NCBI GenBank assembly: GCA_020205615.1
Contig: CM035170.1
Location: forward strand, 122,514,642-122,578,641
Reading direction: 5' to 3'
Source of the DNA: Panax quinquefolius
Lineage: Eukaryota > Streptophyta > Magnoliopsida > Apiales > Araliaceae
DNA length: 64,000 nt
Shown: piece by piece, positions 58,221-64,000 of the stretch
Position numbering within the stretch: position 1 is the stretch's first letter
Layout: the number at the start of each line of letters is the position of its first letter
Translations under genes and position numbers: made by a program
Notes under the pieces: generated by a model
Told to the model about the DNA's origin: nothing
Databases searched by the model: none
What the model saw: only the letters and a program-made list of their open reading frames with translations

Positions 58221-58824
58221 GTAATCCAATTCTAACTCTAATTAGTTAGCATGAAATTTAATTTTAAAATTAAAATAAACTTTTATTTTAATTATAAAAT
58301 TATTAAGATTAATATAACATCAACATTATGTGATAATAGGAGGATCGGTCCTTAGCCACGTGATGTCAAAGATGTCACCCTTGAAATAACAAACTCCCTG
58401 TTAACTTTCATTAACCAAGATTGTAGAAACACGTGAATAATATACATATTAACATATTCCTTGAATACTCCTCAGATATTCATGAATCGGTAATTCAAAG
58501 ATTGGAGGCACGTGATATATATAAAGGTTTCTAATCCTCGGTGACTCACGTGGCTTGATTTTTATAAACCTAAAGGATCACGTTTTTTTTTTAAATCCAC
58601 CACGTGGGAACATGCAGGAAACAATATAATACCAAATATATAAACGGAACATTTGTTCCATCAAATCACGTGAAACTCCTATTAACAATTAACATCAATT
58701 CACGTTTTCTTTTTTTTTTTTTAATAAATTTTATACAATAAAATTATGCCCAATTAAATTGTTCTTAAACACATATCAATATACATATCAAATTAAAATA
58801 ATTAATAATTCGCGATAAATATTT
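58221..58824 (-). other. Copia untranslated leader, second part
   Basis: Continues the leader beyond the solo LTR. Its first ~37 bases (GTAATCCAATTCTAACTC...) resemble the bases just before the LTR. CACGTG-containing words recur at 58,355-58,690. A T-run lies at 58,709-58,723. No coding signal. Confidence 0.5.
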
Positions 58825-58836
58825 GGCTCGATGCCA
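58825..58836 (-). other. Copia primer-binding site (initiator tRNA-Met)
   Basis: Minus strand TGGCATCGAGCC, close to TGGTATCAGAGCC, one to two bases from the 5' LTR end. It confirms the minus-strand orientation and the LTR boundary. Confidence 0.75.
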
Positions 58837-58837
58837 C

Positions 58838-59025
58838 CGTTAGGTTTGTAATATTAATAAAAGTAGTAAATCAAATTGCATAAATTAAAATAAACGTGTA
58901 AAAATTAGAGTTTTAAATTTTTACAAACCATATACCCGGATCACCCTTTACGCACAATTATTAATTAAACGAAAAAAGATGATGAATAAAACATACCCTG
59001 AAGATCCGAAGCTTCCTCAGTACAA
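58838..59025 (-). repeat. Copia 5' LTR, first 188 bases
   Basis: CGTTAGGTTTGTAATATT onward matches 29,385 onward, including CCATATACCCGGATCACCC. Interrupted after GTACAAG by element 4. Confidence 0.85.
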
Positions 59026-59654
59026 GTTAAGACCCCAAATTTTTATAAATAAAGATGAATTTTTCTATAAATATTATTTTTGAATATTATGGAATAAATT
59101 TGATATAATGTTATAGTTGTGGGTAATATTTATAAATTTTGCAAAGTATGCAAGTTGTTATAAAATATTCGTTTGGCCTGTGGGAATATTCTTTTTGTTA
59201 GGAATATTCGCATAATGGCTCAATCATCGGTGGACCCCACAATGTAATTATCATTTGATCGAGAAAAACGACAAAAATATTTTATAAAAATAACTACGGA
59301 GGTGTTACCGTTAAAACCGCTGAACTACCCTATGGTAAAAGTACAAGAATACGCCGTAGTCAGATAAGAAGACACCAGATTGATTATCGATGCTTACGTG
59401 AGAAGTCACCACCTATGCTCAATTATCGCTACAAGAATTCACGATCATATCTCTTATATTATTATGATTCAATTATTGTCACAAGATCATCTCAGATAAT
59501 ATGTTATAAGATTAAATCAATAATTGAGAGGATGTTATATAAATGATTAATAATTGTTGAAAGATTAAATATGTGTTGATGAAAAAAAAAAAATGATTTG
59601 TGGTAAGTTTGATTATTTTATGGGGGCTCATATGTCATCATCTAAGAGTCTCTT

Positions 59655-59880
59655 CGTCAATAGTATTTACCTTCAATCAATAAGTAATTACCTTCACAAT
59701 AGTAATTACCCTGTGAATAGTATTTACCTTCGCCAATAGTAATTACCTTCATCAATAGTAATTACCCTTGTGAATAGTATTTACCTTCAATAGAATTACC
59801 TTCGTCAATAGAATTACCCTTGTGAATAGTATTTACCTTCGTCAATAGTATTTATCTTCTTTAATAGTAATTACCTTTTA
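59655..59880 (+). repeat. GTAATTACC-type tandem array in element 4
   Basis: About twelve variable units (AATAGTAATTACCTTCGTC, AATAGTATTTACCTTC), roughly twice the length of the element 3 array. Followed by three CCGAACCACTTGTCGCTTCA-like repeats. Confidence 0.8.
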
Positions 59881-61689
59881 CCAGACGTCGAACCACTTGT
59901 CGCTTCACATTACAAAGGCCGAACCACTTGTCGTTTCACATTACAAAAGGCCAAACCACTTTTCTTTTCACATCAAGCCAAGCCACTCCTTTTCACACTA
60001 AGAAAAGCTAAGCTAGAAATCTTCTATAAATAGAGGCCTAGGGCTTCATTATTTTTCACTTAATTCATTCAAGCTTATAGAGAGAGAAAGTATAGAGAGA
60101 ATAAGAGAGAAAGAAGAAGAGTATTTTGTTACTACATCGCCGCAAAGATTCAATCTCCTACCAAATGTAAGGGTGTTATTCTTTCTTATTCATGAAGAGA
60201 ACTGTTGTTATTCCATCGCTTATTATTCGTTGGAATAACTCGTATAAGTGGTTTACCCTATACTTGGTGACATTCTTCTATTATTCTCGTTGGAACATCC
60301 CCGTCTGTGTGTTTTACACGGACCGGTTCCGCTTTTTATTATTATTCTCGTTGAACATCCCGCTCTCAGGTTTTACACCGACTCGGTTCCGCTTTTTATT
60401 ATTATTCGTTGAACATCCCGTCTCAGTGTTTTACACCGACCGGTTCCGCTTTTTATTATTCTCGTTGAATATCCTATCTCGTGTGTTTTAGTGTTTTAAC
60501 GGATCCGTTCCATCTTTATTATTCTCGTTGAACATCCTCCCGCTTGTGAATTTCACCGACTCGGTTCCGTTATTTATTATTCTCGTTGAATAACTCCGTC
60601 TGCATGGGCTCTATCGCACGCACGGTGATTTCTTTTGTTATTCCATTCTTTATTATACCCAAATAAGTTAAAACTTTGACTTTATACTCCATGAAATTAG
60701 TAGAATATCCTCGATATTCAAGGTTTCATCCAAAGATCTTTCATGGAAATATTCTTCCGATCATTCTTGAATTTTACTCTACAAAACAAAGATCATGTTG
60801 ATAATTTGACGTTAATAATTCCCGGATAAAATAATTTTGAACTTGTTTTATCAATTTTATATCATTGTCATCATCCTCATGTTTATATTTTTTGAAAGTC
60901 ATCTCGTGGGTCTGTAGAAAGTATGGGGATGGACTTGGTATGATTACGACTCGTAGACTATTCTTGTAATCACGACCGTAATGTTACAAATGATGTGATA
61001 AAATCCTCAAGGGTCAGTAGTGCATCGATGGACGCTTGTTGGCATGATCATGATTATTAATGAATACACAAATATTCTCGCCCGTAGTGCATGAATAATC
61101 GTGTGGTCGGATACTAAAGAATATCCTCGTCAGAAAAGTGTGGGTGATTCGATGATGTGAATATTTATTAAAGTCGAGTCTCATTTATAAATGTTGATGA
61201 AAAACCTTTAAAACCTAAAAGATAGTAGATTTTATTTTCTACTGACTCTTTTAATGGATCAGATATTCACCGCAGCTTAAACCGGTTGTCTATTGTATTT
61301 TATCGCTTAACATTATCAAGACTATTGATAATTTATTCTCGCATTATCTTAGTCATAATATTTTTATCGGGCTAGTTGAGCTCACCCTTTCTTTCACCGT
61401 TTCTTCGTGAAATGATAATATACCGGGATTTAGCCTGGGAAACGAGTGATGGTCCCAAGATAAGATTAGTAGTCCCTCACTATTCGTAAAATAGTGTGAT
61501 AATAATTGTAATGAGGACTTTTTATTTGAGTTTGTATAATATCTAGTAGATTTATATTTGTATTTAAACTCACGTTTATGTCGATTGCATATTACTACGC
61601 TTATGTTAATAAGTCAGATTTAAATTTCGCAGACACGTAAGGCGCACCCAAGATGGGTGATGTATACCCAATTTTGGGGCGCCACAGCT

Positions 61690-61700
61690 TGGTATCGAGC
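61690..61700 (+). other. Element 4 primer-binding site (initiator tRNA-Met)
   Basis: TGGTATCGAGC just behind the LTR end, a variant of TGGTATCAGAGC. Confidence 0.78.
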
Positions 61701-61873
61701 TTTAGGATATGATCCTCGCCAAGATGTGAGAATAGTACTCAGAGGGAGAGACGGGGAATACCTTCGCTAAGTATGACCTACCTAAGTTTACGTGATATTT
61801 TATTGGTTGGTCGTAAGATAGGATAATTTGTTATACGTCAATTAACCTTTTGTTTTGTGGCAAGATTCTCAAA

Positions 61874-62960
61874 ATGACATCCGAGAATGTTGAGAATAAA
61901 GAATGGAGCGCAGCGATCGTTGATTCACCACATATCAATAATCGATAATGTGCATCGTGAAGGCGATAATCCTCACGCAAACAACAACACCGACCAAATG
62001 ATGAATGATCAAATGTTCAGAGGCTTTATACGAATTTATGCAACAAAGAAAGCGAGAGCGAATTCTCGCCCAAAACGTAGGTGGAAACACTGAAACTCTC
62101 ATGGCCACCGCTAAACAATTCAAGGAGCCGGGACCACCGAGTTTAAGGGAGAGCCAAAACCACTTCGCTAAGCATGGATAAAGCAGATTACCAAGATATT
62201 TGATGTCTGGGATGCTCCGAGGAGCAAAAGGTTCCTTTCACGCTTTTATGTTGCGCTTGAGAGAGGCGGATTACATCGTGGGAATTCCAGAAACGACTCA
62301 ACCAAATTGCATCAAGATATCTTGGGAGAAGTTCCAGAGTCGTTTCAACGACAAATACTTTCCGAAAGTATTCGCCACACGAAGGAGGTGGAGTTTATCA
62401 AGTCGAACAAAACAATACGACCGTGTCGCAACACGAGGCAAAATTTCATGAGTTATCACTGCCAAGGGCCCCACTGGTGGATAATGAAGAGAGAATGGCG
62501 CTAATGTTTTTAAGAGGTTCAAGTCGAGATACGCCAACATCTTATTTCTCATAAACCGTGGTTTGTATTCAGATGTTGTAAATAGGCTCGCTTAGTGGAG
62601 CGCGATAACGAGTCAACGCAACTAAAAGAGAGAGCAAATGCAAAATTATAATACCAAATGAGAATAGTCATCGAAGCTATGACAACAAGCGTGGAGGGAA
62701 TCAACAAAGCCAGATATGGTAACCACTTTGGTGGTAATCGGCCAAAACAATAAGAATGGACATTTCAAGAAAAGGAGATTCAACAATGATGGAAAGACGC
62801 CCAAGACCAAAGACCCATTGTTAAGGAAGGAGAAAGACCACCATCATATGCTTCAAATGCGAGGAGAGGGACACATCACCAAATCGCGGCATGCCATCCA
62901 AAGCATGTTATAATTGTGGAAGAGAAGGTCACTTAGCTCGATTTTGTCGCCATCAAGACA
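61874..62960 (+). pseudogene. Element 4 gag (broken)
   Basis: ATG at 61,874 opens MTSENVENKE. SFHAFMLRLREADYIVGIPE and SFQRQILSESIRHTKEVEF survive in separate frames. The terminal zinc knuckle CYNCGREGHLARFC is complete (C-x2-C-x4-H-x4-C, 62,906-62,947). A second, shifted knuckle (CFKCE) lies at about 62,850. Better preserved than element 2 in the knuckle. Confidence 0.83.
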
Positions 62961-62999
62961 AATTCAAGCTAGGATGGAGGCACCAAAGGCCATCCTGTA

Positions 63000-64000
63000 A
63001 AATTCAAAACCCAGAAGTGCAAGGGAGAGCATTTGTTGTGACCTCCCAAAGAGCAAGGAACTGAATGAGGTCATCACGGGTAAGTTTATCATAAACTCTA
63101 ATGAAGTCTATACTTTATTTGATACCGGTTCTACCCATTCTTTTATTTCTCCTACTTTGCGCCATCGATTAAATTTGACTCGAGAAATTAGACTTTCGAT
63201 TTATCTCGTGGAAACTCCGCTGGGAGAAACCTTCATTACATCCATCGCTTATAAGTCTTGTTTGGTTCAAATTCCAGACCTCACATTTACCCGTCGATCT
63301 TATTTCATTAAAAATACTCAGATTTGACGTGATTCTGTGGATTGATCGTTAACTACTTATCATGCAAAAATTGATTGTTTTCGTAAGTGTGTTAGCTTTC
63401 ATATTCCTAATCAACCTATTATGCTAATTCAAACGACCAAACCATTAAAATCAATCACGGCCATCTCAAGCCATAAAGCTATTCGCTTATTGAAAAACGG
63501 ATGTCAAGCTTTCTTAGCTCATGTCACGATTTAAATAAAAATACGCCGCTTTTAAACGATATTCCTATTGTTAATAAATTTCCGACGATTCCCTCAAGAA
63601 CTTCCCCGCCTACCCCTCAGAGTAGCGTGAAATTGAATTTTGTATCGACCTTGAACCCCAGACAAAACCTATTTCCAAAGCCCCATATCGAATGGCTCCT
63701 ATGAACTTCGTGGAGTTAAAGACCCAACCGCAGGAATTGTTAGACATTGGCTTTATTCGCCCTAGTACTTCTCCTGGGTGCTCCTGCTCTATTCGTGAAG
63801 AAGAAAGATGGGAGTATGCGATTTTGTATTGATTATCTGGAGTCAATCACGTCACCATCAAAAAATAGGTATCCATTGCCACGTATTGATGACCTGTTTG
63901 ACCACTTGTAAGGAGCCAAATTCTTTTCAAAGATCGATCTTCGCTCTTGATATCACCAATTGAAGATTAGAATCACGACATTCCAAAGACGCTTTTAACT
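63000..64000 (+). pseudogene. Element 4 pol, start (protease and beginning of RT, broken)
   Basis: Protease LFDTGSTHSF with an intact Asp-Thr-Gly at 63,121-63,129. The RT lead-in IEWLL and the [13 protein letters not shown] bases (about 63,795) follow, then PRIDDLFD (about 63,885). The window ends inside reverse transcriptase, before the active site. Frameshifts at several points. Confidence 0.82.

Larger units (their letters stand above)
29385..64000 (-). mobile_element. Ty1/copia retrotransposon, minus strand, split by four insertions
   Basis: The 3' LTR (plus-strand left end TGTTAGGTTTGTAATATT at 29,385) lies in three pieces: 29,385-30,686, 40,914-41,044 and 50,781-50,901, about 1.55 kb together. 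Then follow a polypurine tract, RNase H, reverse transcriptase, integrase, protease and gag (51,020-53,900), a long leader, a primer-binding site (58,825-58,836), and the start of the 5' LTR at 58,838, which repeats the 29,385 sequence. The 5' LTR is cut at 59,026 and its far end lies outside the window. The intervening DNA is four Ty3/gypsy insertions on the opposite strand. Coding remnants are heavily broken, so this is the oldest layer. Lineage within copia not assigned. Confidence 0.85.
59026..64000 (+). mobile_element. Ty3/gypsy retrotransposon, Tekay/Del type (element 4), cut by the window edge
   Basis: LTR 59,026-61,685 (start variant TTAAGACCCC, end GGGGCGCCACA), primer-binding site, gag, and pol up to the start of reverse transcriptase. 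LTR and gag are close to element 2, and the LTR arrays are closest to element 3. TATA box at 60,025-60,033. Frames broken as in the other elements. Confidence 0.88.

Overview
The window is nuclear DNA from a flowering plant, most likely a eudicot. It is AT-rich, its genes are broken by GT-AG introns, and its recognisable proteins are plant families: a MAPKKK3/YODA-type kinase, a TIC32-like short-chain dehydrogenase, the cell-cycle factor DPB, ribosomal protein S3 and a FAR1-type DNA-binding domain. More than half is transposable-element sequence. I see no complete, intact host gene. The best is the 3' end of the kinase gene, which enters from the left edge.

Region 1 (1-11,310) holds the last three exons of the kinase gene, a ~1-kb inverted repeat just behind them, a two-exon fragment of the dehydrogenase, an orphan first exon of DPB, a damaged FAR1 domain, and then about 6 kb of AT-rich sequence with old dispersed repeats. 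Region 2 (11,311-18,705) is one imperfect palindrome of 7.4 kb. Each arm carries its own MITE, and the other arm keeps the unoccupied site. Region 3 (18,706-24,515) is a second, decayed copy of the kinase-dehydrogenase neighbourhood: a kinase exon with a stop, a multi-exon dehydrogenase pseudogene, a third copy of one dehydrogenase exon, and the first 39 codons of RPS3 behind an apparently genuine ribosomal-protein promoter. Region 4 (24,516-29,384) holds AT-rich tandem and foldback repeats, a second palindrome (26,160-28,880) and a possible Helitron end.

Region 5 (29,385-64,000) is a nested retrotransposon stack. One Ty1/copia element on the minus strand starts at 29,385 and runs past the right edge. 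Four Ty3/gypsy insertions of the Tekay/Del type, all on the plus strand, interrupt it: two complete elements within one copia LTR (30,687-40,907 and about 41,045-50,780), a solo LTR in the copia leader (about 55,604-58,220), and a further element in the other copia LTR (59,026 to the edge). All polyprotein frames are broken. Many breaks are small indels that differ between copies, so part of the damage may be sequencing or consensus error.

The genes do not form a working pathway. They are fragments gathered by duplication, inversion and transposon activity. The features most likely to have a function are the kinase 3' end with its downstream hairpin, the orphan RPS3 promoter, and the palindromes as possible sources of double-stranded RNA.
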